Assembly (NCBI GenBank): GCA_946800325.1
Contig: OX326959.1
Span: 5,352,501 to 5,416,500, forward strand
Direction of reading: 5' to 3'
Source: Luzula sylvatica
Taxonomy: Eukaryota; Streptophyta; Magnoliopsida; Poales; Juncaceae
DNA: 64,000 bases
Positions 48,153-59,802 of the stretch are shown here, piece after piece (positions within the stretch are counted from its first letter, which is position 1; the number at the start of each line of letters is the position of its first letter). The notes under the pieces are model-generated. The model worked only from the letters and a program-made list of their open reading frames with translations, was not told the origin of the DNA and did not search any database. A program made the position numbers and the translations under genes.

Positions 48153-48946
48153 TCAAGCTGTCATCCAATATTTCACGACGGTACATTTGGTCCTGTCAAA
48201 TCCAGGAGCAGGCATCCCGAGTCGAGTCACTTTCAACGTAAGTGGGCACTTCACGCTCAATTGGCGTCTCCTGTTCGTGAACCACTTCATCCTGTATCTA
48301 ACACGACCATATAACCACAAGTTCACGCTGAACGTTTCCGTCACGTTTTCGCCCACAAACTTGTTAACACCTTTAGTGTTGAGCCAGAAGTACGTTCCCC
48401 CACTTACATCGGTTCGCAAAACCGTACTGTTTCCTGGTTTCTGTTTTTGCAATTAGATATATATACTATAAATTAAACATCATTTTATTCAAAATAAAAA
48501 ATAAAACATGCAAACTAGAATATGGTATATACGTATACCTGGTAGAAGGTAGACATGGCGGTCCAATCAAATCGAGCATCCTCATAATACGAGTCGATTT
48601 CGAGCCAGTCATAATGGACCCCGATATATCCGTTAGGGTTTTGAATGCTGAGGACAGTCGTCAAGTTGTAATTGATATATGGAGGCATACTTGTAAACAT
48701 ATCGAAACGGCTGAGTTGAGCAGCTTCGACGGCCACGTCCATAGGGAAAGGTCTGAAAAACAACCACAAAAAGAGCACGAAGACCCCGAGAAGAAACGAA
48801 ATCGCTATTAAGCCCTTGACTGCATGACCACAAAGACTTGCGCAGCAACTCGACTCGCGCCTTTCTTCATCGGGGTAGTAATACGGGTCGATGTATTTGT
48901 ACGGATGACTACGAGGTACTTTGAGGGCTCTTTGTATGTGATACAT
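48153..48946 (-). CDS. NHL (LEA_2) protein with one intron
   Basis: Exon 1 is 48539-48946 (136 codons) and exon 2 is 48153-48440, giving 231 aa. The junction reads CAG|GTATAC ... AACAG|AAACCA and joins STFYQ to KPGNST in phase 0. The head is charged with PHPYKYIDPYY-like content, a cysteine pair lies just before the membrane span (about 43-64, ending LWLFFRPFP), and the LEA_2 domain has FDMFTS, then IQNPNGYIGVHYDWLEIDSYY (101-121). The C-terminus has the repeated basic WFTNRRRQLSVKC typical of NHL proteins. It is more diverged than the 41653/45017 pair and lies on the opposite strand, so it is a separate older paralogue. Its role is likely membrane-associated, with function unknown. Confidence 0.92.
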
Positions 48947-49299
48947 GGTTTATGGTTATGGTTTTTTTGAAGAGAATGATAATATTGAAATGAGGACTTT
49001 TTGGAGAGATAGAGATGGAGAGAGAACTTGGTGATCAAAGATAGAGGGGAGGGAAGAGAGTTTATATTGTTTGAAATGGTTTGGAGGTAACTAATTTAAT
49101 AAAATAAGTGATGATTTTCTAAAGCAAGTTATGTGCCTCATGATCATCGAATTTATATTATTTTCCTCACACCATTTAGTTGTCAAAATATCTATACGGA
49201 ATTATGACGTGTTCATATTATTTCTTTAGGAAATTTGGAGTTTGTTAATGGAGAGGACTACATCCATAGATTTTGAAAGAGGCTATGTACTGTATCTGT

Positions 49300-49545
49300 A
49301 TGGTCTATTTCCTCACACCACCATCTATATCCCTAATTAATGATTAATTAACATAATCATTAATAAAAATACAGTTCATTAACAGTTAATTAATATATAA
49401 TTAAAATACATATACATTAATAATTCTTAATTAATATCAATTAACTGTTAATCAAATGTATTTTTGTTAATGACCATGTTAATTAATCATCAATTAATGG
49501 GTAATTGGTGATATGTGGGGAAATGCCATGGTATAATTATCCATT
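49300..49545. repeat. Inverted repeat, MITE-like
   Basis: Arms around 'cctcacaccaccatctatatcc' and 'ggtgatatgtgggga', with nested 'taattaatgattaatta' and 'gttaattaatcatcaatta', are reverse complements. The ends are not sharply defined. Confidence 0.5.
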
Positions 49546-52348
49546 TTGAAAATGTCTTTTGAACTAATTAATTAGATTGAATATATTCAACATCAAGATT
49601 CTCAATTTGTGTTTACTTGGTTAATAAATTAAGTTACTTTTAGGATTTAAATTGAAAGTTTTTTTTTTCTGCTAGTATTAAAATTCAAATTGTTTTAACC
49701 CAATTTACGTCACAAATTAGAAATTATTATATATGGTACGATTTAATTTATTTTTGGAACATTTTTTTTGGGTCAAACGCTGTGATGTGCATGGGTAAAT
49801 TAAACTTAATTTTCATGTACATTTTCTAGAATTAATTTAGCAGCTGTTTACAAAACTTATAAATTAAAATATTCCAGCCCCTTGTTAGTTGCATGGCACA
49901 ATTTTCTGTTGGTAATTTAGCAGCTGTTTCCTAGCTAACTCATATTGTATGATTTTTTTTCTTTCTACAAAAAATAAAAGTTTTTCAACTCATTTTCATT
50001 CTTTTATAAATATAAATCAAATCGTGTATCTTTTTATTTATCCAAAATCATAAGTAAGTTATATTGTTAATTATCTATATTGTATCATATAATATGTTTT
50101 GTTTATATTTATTTGTACATTTACGTGGTTTTATATTTTATATTTATTTGAATAAACATCAAATAGGAGTGAAGCTGTGAAAGGCGTTTAGGCGAACTTT
50201 TTAGCTTCCACGTATAATCGAAGTATTTTAAATAAGAACCATAGTAATTGCAGTTATTTTTATAATTAACATTATGAATTTGAAGAATCTTTTTTAGTTT
50301 TCTATGAATTTTGTGTTAGTTAAAGACTTTGTCCATTATTTATTTTATCATTGCTGTGAAAAATTAGACAAATTATATTGCGACGTGGATAGCTCAAATG
50401 ATGATATATTAATTTAATAACATGCTAAAAAGGCATACATGTTTAAATGTACTTTCCTATTTTTTAGGAGCCCATAATGAAAATATTTTGCGGTAGTTAA
50501 ATTAGCAAACTGTCTTTACAAAAAGTTGTGCCCTTCCACAAACAAACTTGCTCAATAATTATTCATGTCATGGACTCATGGTTAAGCTCATTTAATATTT
50601 ATATTTATATTATGTTTTAATTTTTTCAAATTTACTTTGAAGCCACATCTTTTTTTAATTCGGACTGTTGGATCAAGCAATTCAATGGTCGAGATTAACT
50701 TTATCTATAACAATATTCATATAAACATGTTCTAGACTCGATTATTGATAGACCGAAGTGTACGAATAAAAAAACAAGACCTCTGGACCACATGGACCTT
50801 ATTTCTTCTAGGATTCTTCTTCTAATCGCCGGATTGCTAAAAAACGACGTCGACCCGAGTGTTAGTCCGGAAGCTTCTAGAATCATCATCTCATTCATAG
50901 ATCGGTACAATAAATTCATTCATAGACCGGGTTACTCGTTGGGCATTAAATTCGGCCGTAAAAGATTTTGCATATCAAACAACCCTTATATTATTGAAAA
51001 ATTACAAAAAAAAAATTACATTTTATTTGTTGTTCTAATTTGCAGGTGATTCGTGATATTAGTGGATTGGCCAACGAGATTTCTGGATATCTTCTATAAT
51101 GAATGAGTTGATAAGCTCAATTTGCGCGAAGAATTGTTACCGAGTATTTATGTCATTATGATTGAATCCATAGACCAAAAATCTTTCTAGGTAAGTAATG
51201 AAAATTAATTCTTCAGAATTGTTGAGGATTTATTTGTTGAACTTAATTTGGGTTTGAGCTTTGAATTTAGGATTTCAGATAAATCAAAGCATTAAGTTCG
51301 ACTCATAGAATGACAAAAAAAACTCCTGTCGAGTATGCTTCTTATGTTTCTATGCCATCAAGGTCTTTAAAGGTTCGATTTTTACTACTATTTAATGATA
51401 AAACTAATTGAAAATTGAAAATCATAATTAAACTCATTTAAATTGTTTCTAGTAAGTAATATGCGTTTATGAAGGTATTGTTTGACAAAGGTACAATGGA
51501 TTCAACATAGTGTAATACCATAGTGTCTTAATTTGTATTTTGGCAACTTGACAGATTGTACAAAAGTTTGTTTCGAATTTAGACATTTTTTGCGGTACTT
51601 AAAACGTTTCTCGATTTTCTGTCGTGCTTGACAGATTTCACGAATATACGTTTCATATTTTTTACTATTTTGTAGATATCTTCCATAGTTCGACGAATTT
51701 AACCTAAAGTTAACAATTTGGATATTTTTGATATTTCTTAATTTTTCAAGATTAAAAATTATATTTTGGATTTTGTAAGGCTAAATATGATATTTTAGGA
51801 TTTTCGAAGGGCAAATATGTATATTCCCTCTTTTATTATTATTATTATTATTTAATTTAGAGGTAATTATTATTATTATCATTATTTCATCATTTGTTCC
51901 TTCTTAGTAGAGTTAATTGGCCGTCTTACTCGTGAGATAGCAGCTTTTAAGACTTTTCATCCTAAATTTTAAATTTTTTATTTTCTTTGTCAATTTTCAA
52001 CATAATTATGCTGTCTTTTGTAAATTGCATTACTTGGAAATGTTTGTTTTCAAAAAATATATATATATATATTTTTTTTTTCCGGTTAATTTATAATTTT
52101 CTTGGGGTTTTCAAAATTTAAGCAATTTGGAGAATTTATTTTGAAAGTCCCATTTTTTCTATTTTTAGATTATGCATGTCGGGGTCTTTTTAGTAAATTT
52201 CCAACACTTAGTTTTTCATCGGAAATTTCAGCATTTTAGGCGCGTATTCGTCAATAAATTTTCTGTGTTTTGGGTTTTTTTGTATTGGAATTTTCTGTTA
52301 TTTGGGGGTTTTTTAAATTTTGAACATATCTACGGGTGCTTCTATAAA
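49546..52348. other. Intergenic region
   Basis: No recognisable gene. An open frame at 50792-51049 begins MDLISSRILLLIAGLLKNDV, but I do not recognise it and find no supporting context. Between 51700 and 52340 are degenerate repeats of 'aaattttggatttt'. Confidence 0.45.
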
Positions 52349-53510
52349 GGGAAATTTTACTGTTTAGACCAAATAAGTTTCGTATTACTAAAAATAGACC
52401 AACTAGTTTCAAAATTTGAAAAATAACACTCTCGACCTTTGAAAAGTCGAGAGATTGCTAAACTGCTCGACTTTTCAAAAGTCGAGCGTTTTTATTCCTT
52501 AATCACCTGATTACATGGCAGGATTAATTATTTCCCCAAACTGCTCGACCTTTGAAAAGTCGAGCAATTTTGCAATGATGATGCTCTCTCTCTCACACTC
52601 TCTCTCTCTAAAGTGCTCGACCTTTGAAAGGTCGAACACTTTGTGCAATTTATAAAAAAAAAATTATTCTACTCCAAAATGTACCCGCCGAATTATCCAT
52701 TATTTAGTTATTACGTTCAATTATGTTGATAATTAAGAAATATAATTAAATATTCAGTAAAATTTATTCAAATTTATGAATTCGAACAATTATTAATTAC
52801 GTATTAAGTTAACAACTAACATATATTGGTTATTATTTTAATTAAATATACTAATTTAGAACATAGATCATGTTATGATAAAATTTGGTATTTGTTTCCG
52901 AATTTTATTGTTTCCGAATTTTACCATAACATTATCTATGTTCTAAATTGGTATATTTAATAAAAATAATAACTAGTACATGTTGGTTGTTAACTTAATA
53001 CATATTTAATAATGATTCGAATACTTAAATTTGAATAAATTTTACTGAATATTTAATTATATTTCTTAATTATCAACATAATTGAACGTAATAACTAAAT
53101 AATGGATAATTCGGCGGGTACATTTTGGAGGAAATTAATTTTTTTATTTTTAATATCTGACACACACGTGGCATCTGTTAAAAAAAATATATAAAAAAAT
53201 TAAACCCCTCCAAAGTGTACACGCTGAATTCTCCATTATTTAGTTATTACGTTCAATTATATTGATAATTAAGATATATAATTAAATATTCAGTAAAATT
53301 TATTCAAATTTATGAATTCAAACAATTATTAATTATATATTAAGTTAACATCTAACATGTACTGGTTATCATTTTAATTAAATAGACGAATCGAAATTAT
53401 CCAAATTTTACCATAACATCTCTATGTCTTAATTAGTGTATTTAATTAAAATGATAACCAGTACATGTTAGCTGTTAACTTAATACATAATTAATAATTG
53501 TTCGAATTGA
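52349..53510. mobile_element. Truncated palindromic element with CTCGAC hairpins
   Basis: It begins 'gggaaattttactgtttagacc', related to the left end of the element at 54472. Then follow short perfect hairpins ('ctcgacttttcaaaagtcgag', 'ctcgacctttgaaaagtcgag'), then the AT-rich palindromic core shared with family A. No matching right terminal arm is found, so the right end has been lost. Confidence 0.65.
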
Positions 53511-54140
53511 TATCGCGACATCACTATCTTTGTCTTCATGAAACCTTAGTTGTAAATAATGAATTCCAAGTATTTTACGTTGTCAAATTTAGAGTCGTTT
53601 TTTCTCTAATGAATCTCATTGGCCCAATCTTACAATTGGCCCATATCCTTAAATATATTACGATTGGCCCAATCTTTATTTCTTCAATTTTAAAATAAAA
53701 TAGGAAAGAATAATCCATAAACTGGCCCATAAAAAACAGTCCAATCCACCTTCTTATTTGGTGAAATTCTGAAATTGTGAACCAACTTTTCAGTTCCTAA
53801 TTTTCAAATCTTGAAACTCAAAATTCCAAACTGGAAATCCCGAATTTTAATTAACATCAAACCGGGAAAGTAAATCCCGTCTCCTCCAAAAGTTTTAATA
53901 AAGCCATTGGATTACTATGAAAGCTTTTCTTGGCCCAGATATTTCAATTACCAATGTAGGGGCTTTTTTAAAACAAAAAGAACCAAAAATATTTTGTTTT
54001 TGTTTCAATTTTGCGATGGTCAAATTAGTTCACTATCAAATCAAATCAAATCAAATCAAATATATCTTTATCTTTAATAGTACAAATCTTGAACATATCG
54101 CCGACACGTGGCTTCTTCTTTTTTTTGAATTTTGAATTGA
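53511..54140. other. Intergenic region
   Basis: Repeated 'attggcccaatctt' motifs occur around 53610-53680, with nothing recognisable as a gene. Confidence 0.4.
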
Positions 54141-54144
54141 TATT

Positions 54145-56010
54145 TTACCCCAAAATTTACCATAACATGTTTTATGTTTATGTTGATATATTTAATTAAC
54201 ATGATAACAGACACATGTTAGCTATTAATTTAATACGTAATTAACATTAGTTCGAATTCATAAATTATACATAGAACTAATCCCTAACATATGAGGAAAA
54301 TGAGACACGTGTCATTTTTTTTTTTAATTTTCAATTGAAAAATTTATATTCTTCCCCAAATGTTATCCTAACATGTTCTATGTTCCAAGTTAATTTATTT
54401 AATTAACATGATAACTAACACATGTTAGCTATTAATTTAATACGTAATTGACATTAGTTCGAATTCATAAAGGGAAATTTTTGTATATGGACGAAATAAG
54501 TTTGGTAATACTCAAAATGGACAACATAATTTCGAAATTTGCATTATAACACTCTCGACATTTGAAAAGTCGAGAGCTTTGAAAGCTCTCGACATTTCAA
54601 ATGTCGAGCAGAAGTCTCAACATTTCAAATGTTGAGAGGAATCTTCTTGAAATGTCGAGAGGTTGCAGAAATTTCGGAATTTGCAAATAAACCCCTATAT
54701 TTTCTTGAATTTACAAAAAAAAAAAATCCTAACTTTTGAGAAATTCCAAAAACTCCCCTACATACAAAATTTTCTTTTCAATTACCCCCCTAAAAGGTAT
54801 TTCATGGTATTGCAATTTTTTTTGGACCAAAATACCCCTCTGTTTTTCATCTTTAAATTTAATAAACATATTTTTGCATTATTATATTAATTTAAAATCA
54901 CTATAAATATTTTTTAACATACTAATTTTAAAAAACTATATGTCATATACATAATTTTAATTTTTTGTTTATTATATATTTTATCATAGAATACTAAAAT
55001 TAAATAAAAATATGATCTAAAAAATATGTCTGTTAATATCTTGACAAATTAATATTATTCTAGTAATTAATTTTAATGTTAAATAGTTATTGAATAGTAT
55101 TTCTGACCAAATTAGCAATGCATAAGTACCTCAAAACTAGCATTAAAATAATATTATCGTTAATTCTAATTTTAACGGCTAATTTTATTTCAACATTTAA
55201 TTTTTAGTAATTATTTTTATTAACTATTAGCAAATTAGTTGATGAAATCAACAGTTGTTAATAAAAATAATTACTAAAAACTAGCTACTAAAATAAAAAT
55301 AACTACTACAAAACGAACTGCGGATATAAAAATATTTGTTGAAATTAAAATTAGCGGTCATATTATTTTAATCCTAGTTTTAATTAAAATTAGCTCCGAA
55401 AAAATTCATTCATTATTTTAATCAACAGTTGTTATTTTAATCCTAGTTTTTTTGGAGTTTCTCAAAAGCTAGGGTTTTTTTTGTAAATTCAAGAAAATAT
55501 AGGGGGTTATTTGTAAATTTCGAAATTTCAGCAATCTCTCGACATTTCAAATGTGGAGAGATTCCTCTGAAATGTTGAGACTTCTGCTCGACATTTGAAA
55601 TGTCGAGAGTGTTATAATGCAAATTTCGAAACTATGTTGTCCATTTTGAGTATTACCAAACTTATTTCGTCAATATACAAAAATTTCTCATTCATAAATT
55701 TAAATCAATATTAATTAATATTTAATGATATGTTCTAATTATCACATTAATTAAATGCAATAATACAAATATGGAGAATATCAGTTGTACTTTTCATAAA
55801 AAAAATATAAAATTTTATGAAGTTCCAAAATGTACCAGCCGTATTCTCCATATTTATTTTATTGCATTTTATTAACATGATAATTAGAACGTATCATTAA
55901 ATATTCATTAATATTGATTCAAATTTATAAATTCGAACTAATGTTAATTACGTATTAAATTAATAACTAACATGTGTTAGTTATCATGTTAATTAAATAT
56001 ATTAACTTAG
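54145..56010. mobile_element. AT-rich palindromic core element split by a nested MULE
   Basis: The core arms 54145-54471 and 55690-56010 (with 'aacatgataac.aacacatgttag' on the left and its complement on the right) are separated by the 54472-55689 insertion. The core also has its own inner inverted repeat ('atatggagaata' and 'tattctccatat'). At least three rounds of insertion are stacked here. Confidence 0.7.
54472..55689. mobile_element. Palindromic MULE, 1218 bp, with perfect 9-bp TSD and a nested third element
   Basis: The ends are 'gggaaatttttgtatatgg' and, reverse complemented, 'gagaaatttttgtatattg', with arms of about 190 bp. It is flanked by attcataaa (54463-54471 and 55690-55698). 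The arms hold repeated hairpins such as 'ctcgacatttcaaatgtcgag'. Its centre (about 54676-55521) is another palindrome closely related to 40499-41388, so it was itself a target. No coding frame. Confidence 0.92.
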
Positions 56011-56339
56011 AACACAGAGCAAAACTCGCGCAATTGCGCGAACACAACGCTAGTATCCACTAATTGAACATTGTCATTTTCAAAATGTCAAGTCATTTTC
56101 TCAAGTGACATGTGGAAAATGACCCCTTCACTTTTGTTTCTTCTCTAAATATCAATTACACGTAATATTTTGTTATAAACTTTATGTCACCTTTTATTAT
56201 TTATCAATTTTTACCTTTTTCTCCCTCAAAAAATTATACAACGAACTTTCATCCTTATAATTTGGTATTATCTTTCTAGTATGTACTTTTCTTCATTATT
56301 ATTATTGCCTTTCTAACTATGTTTTTTTTTTATGAAAGC

Positions 56340-56660
56340 CTTTCTAACTAGAGGCCATTTACTGTGCCCCCCAAACCCATCACCACATCCTTGATATCTT
56401 ATCCATCTCCCAAAAATTACCCACTCGATTAACAATACTTCGAATTAACTGTTAATTGAATTAATGAATTATTAGGTACTAATATGAGGTGTTAATTTAC
56501 TTACAATTAACTGTTAATTCGAAACATTAATTAATTTGGAGAGAGAATGAGGTGCAAATTGGAGTTGGAGATTAACACCCAACCCAAAAAAAAGAAAAAG
56601 TATTGGAATCGTGAGTGTGGTGATGGGTTTTGGGGGCAAGGTATAATTTCCCTTCTAACT
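56340..56660. repeat. Inverted repeat, MITE-like
   Basis: The arms 'tgccccccaaacccatcacc' and 'ggtgatgggttttgggggca' are complementary, with an AT-rich middle. I see no convincing target duplication. Confidence 0.6.
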
Positions 56661-57167
56661 ATGTTCACCTACTGGCTACTTGTATCCAACAAATCCGTGG
56701 ACTTCTATTCTATATTCATACTTCAAGCATTGTCTTAATTTTTGTTGTAAATGGAGGCGTCCATTCAGAATTAATTTTACTCAAATCACTTTTTTAAAAA
56801 AAAAATCTTCTGTTGGAGTGAGAGAAAAAAACGAAAAAATAGTCTACCTTGATGTCAAACATGTTAAGAAAATTGCAAAAAACACTTGAAAATATGAAAG
56901 CTATCACAATTGGACACATCCATTTATATCTAACTTGAGAGAAAGCGTACAAGCAGCCATTACACAGTTTGTTTTCACAAAAAAAGGTACCATGCACAAT
57001 TAATATTACTAATTTAATATTAATAAATAGGTTATAAAGTCTTACAAGTAAACGCTCTTATAACAAAAGTAACACCCCCTTTTCAATGAACTAATTTTCA
57101 TGAAACCCCTTCAAATCTTACCAAATTTTACCAACACCCAAATTGACAACATACTAAAACTTCCAAA

Positions 57168-57806
57168 TTAAACATCCACGGTGCAATCCGGAACGTTGGG
57201 CTGGTAACGGTATCCATACCCGTTAAGTCCGTTGCCGTTCACGGAGAGAAAAGCCGAACATTTGACATTGATATGATAATGACCCGAAATCCACGTGCCG
57301 ACTTTCCATCTGAGCCGTCCATTGACACGCACATTGATCATGAGATACCCGGCAGACTGGTCCTCGTTAAAAGCAACCATCAAGTATTGAGCAAGCGGCA
57401 CGTCGGTACCGTACAAATACGGGGACCAAATGTTGATGTCATCGTGACCTTGATACCCTTGCGGTAATTCGGTCGGTATGGTAATTTGTTGCCCCTTGTA
57501 CACCGCGTACACGTCTAGTTTGTCGTAGTAAATGCCGATTTTGCCGTTTGGGTTGTGCGATTTTAGGGTTACTTGCATGGTGGTGGTCAGGAAAGACGGG
57601 CCGTTTCCGGTTGTGTTCAAATTGTAGACGATGGCGTCTTGAAGGTAGTATCGAGGTTTGGTGGGTCGCAAGGCGAGCCAGACAATCAGGATTATTAGGA
57701 GAACGATAAATATGAATATCGCGAGGCCGCATAAGAGTCTTTTGTACTTTTTGATTTTGCACCCGCACGACCAGTAGTTGTCGTGGTTGCCGCAATCCTT
57801 CGACAT
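57168..57806 (-). CDS. NHL (LEA_2) protein, NHL12-like
   Basis: A single exon encodes 212 aa. A short cysteine-containing cytosolic head (SKDCGNHDNYWSCGCKIKK) is followed by one membrane span at about 24-45 (ending IVWLALRPTKPRYYL), the canonical NHL transition. The LEA_2 region shows SFLTTTMQVTLKSHNPNGKI and GIYYDKLDVYAVYKGQQIT (about 71-109). The C-terminal WKVGTWISGHYHINVKC is usual for the NHL1/NHL12 branch. Proteins of this branch are membrane-anchored, with defence or abiotic-stress links in other plants. The leader on the minus strand is CT-rich and contains a TATA-like TTTATAAG about 65 bases before the ATG. It is more distant from the 41653 pair than they are from each other. Confidence 0.94.
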   Translation of the reverse strand: MSKDCGNHDNYWSCGCKIKKYKRLLCGLAIFIFIVLLIILIVWLALRPTKPRYYLQDAIVYNLNTTGNGPSFLTTTMQVTLKSHNPNGKIGIYYDKLDVYAVYKGQQITIPTELPQGYQGHDDINIWSPYLYGTDVPLAQYLMVAFNEDQSAGYLMINVRVNGRLRWKVGTWISGHYHINVKCSAFLSVNGNGLNGYGYRYQPNVPDCTVDV

Positions 57807-58590
57807 GGCTTTTTTCAGAGAGAGAAACTGAGAGATTAGAGAGAGGAGGGGAAGAAAGGGAAAAGGAGAGACTTATAAAGAGGAGAGAGAGAGGGAGGCT
57901 TTCTTGTGAGGTTTCTCGGTTACTTCTAGTGTGAGGATGAGAGAGAAAGTTGGTAGAGAGAGAGAGAGAGATCAACATCGTGAATTGTGATGCAAGGGTG
58001 GGTGACACGTGTAAAGTTTTGATTGGTTCGAGTTGTTGAGTTTGTTAGTTTTGAAATAAAATACAAATGCAGGAATTGATATCTTAAAACTTTAATCATT
58101 AAAGGGCAGGAGGGCAATTTAAGACCCCAAAAGTTGATAATTATGTTATTAATTCATAGAATATATACTTTTAAAAATGATTATATATCCTTTTCCTTAA
58201 GAAAATATCCCATAAACCTTCTATATTATATATTATAGGGAAAATTTTTCCTATATCCCTACTAAACTCATTAATTACATATTTATCCCTGTTGAATACA
58301 TAATATCATATTTATCCCTCCTAAATACAATTATTCTCTAATTTGTCCTTATTTAATAATTTAATAAAATTTAACAGAATATTAACATAATTGACTAATT
58401 TGCCCCTCATTTCATTATCCCTTAATCCAATATTAATCCAATATTAAATCCTTACCCTTATACCCGTTAAGCTATGAACCCTAAACCCTCTTCATAACCA
58501 TACCCTAAACCCTCTTCTTCTTTCTGGCGACGCAAGCAATGGAATCTTCACGATGGAAGCGATGGAAGCGATCTTCTTCTTCCTGGCGAC

Positions 58591-58735
58591 GCAGTGGATG
58601 GCGACGGCGATTGCCCGACGCAGTGGATGGCGACGGAGATTGCGCGACGCAGTGGATGGCGACGGAGATTGCGCGACGCAGTGGATGGCGACGGCGATTG
58701 CGCGACACAGTGGATGGCGACGCAGATTACTGGCG
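58591..58735. repeat. 29-bp minisatellite inside the MULE
   Basis: About five tandem units of 'gcagtggatggcgacgg.gattgcgcgac' start at 58591, 58620, 58649, 58678 and 58707. Frames through it are repeat-driven. At the opposite end of the element (about 62735-62930) is a looser array of 'ctcgccagtactcgc' motifs. Near 58990-59110 is a third array of 'gattcttcagatggg'. Confidence 0.9.
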
Positions 58736-59802
58736 GCGCTTTCTCCCTCTTTCTTCGTCTTCGTGAGGTAATGGACGATCGATCTTTCTCCCCCTCTCTC
58801 TTCATTTGCGTTTAACGATTATCAAGGATTTCAGTACTGCATTTCAACATACACGTTTTGTTTCATGATATTTGTTCCAATTTGTTCTTATCAATTTATT
58901 GTTGTAATGTTAGTATTTTTCTGATATGTTTGCGATTTCATCGATATTTATGTTTCACGATATTTTTCAGCATACACGGTTGGCATTTCAATGGAGATGG
59001 CTCGGATTCTTCAGATGGATTCTTCGGATGTGTTTCAGATGGGATTCTTCAGATGTGATTCTTCGGATATCAAGGATTCTTCAGATGGGATTCTTCAGAT
59101 GGGATTTTTCAGCATACACGGTTGGCATTTCAACATACACGATATTTTTCACGATATATTTCACGATATTTATGTTTGCGATTTGTGAGTTGTAATGTTT
59201 TGTAATAGGATTCTTCGGATTCTTCACGATATTTTTCAGTGATACCAATTCAAATGTTTCACGATAGTTTAGTGTCGATGTTTTGTAATAGGATTTTAGT
59301 GTTTATGTTTTCTGAGTTGTAATGTGTTTATGATATCAATTCAAAATGATAATGTGAGTTTTGTACTAGTTTTGTGTTGAGATTTGTGAGTTGTAATATG
59401 TTTGCGATATCAATTCAAAATGATATAATATTAGTTTTGTGTTGAGATTTATGAGTTGTAATATGTTTGTCATATCAATTCTAAAATATAAGTAACTCCT
59501 CAATTCATAAAACTTGACAAATTAAACGAACACCAGAATATAAATCTCCAATAAACTCTCCATTAAACTCCACAAATTAAATCACAAAATTACATAAATT
59601 CCCATTAAACTGAACAGAAGTTAAATCACAAAATTACATAAATCCCCATTAAACTCCACAAATTAAATCCCACAAATCTGTAAAATTACTTAGGACACCA
59701 ACTTCAATTAAACAACATAACATATTAAACCCCACAACTTAAATCACAAAATTCAAATCTGCAAAATTACTTAGAACCCCTCGAACTTAAATATCATCGC
59801 GC

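Noticed and set aside
50792..51049. 85-codon frame MDLISSRILLLIAGLL
   Set aside because: There is no recognisable family, no splice or promoter context and no second copy, so it was not called as a gene.
58505..58815. Arg-rich or Trp/Arg-rich repeat proteins
   Set aside because: They are frames of the 29-bp minisatellite inside the MULE.
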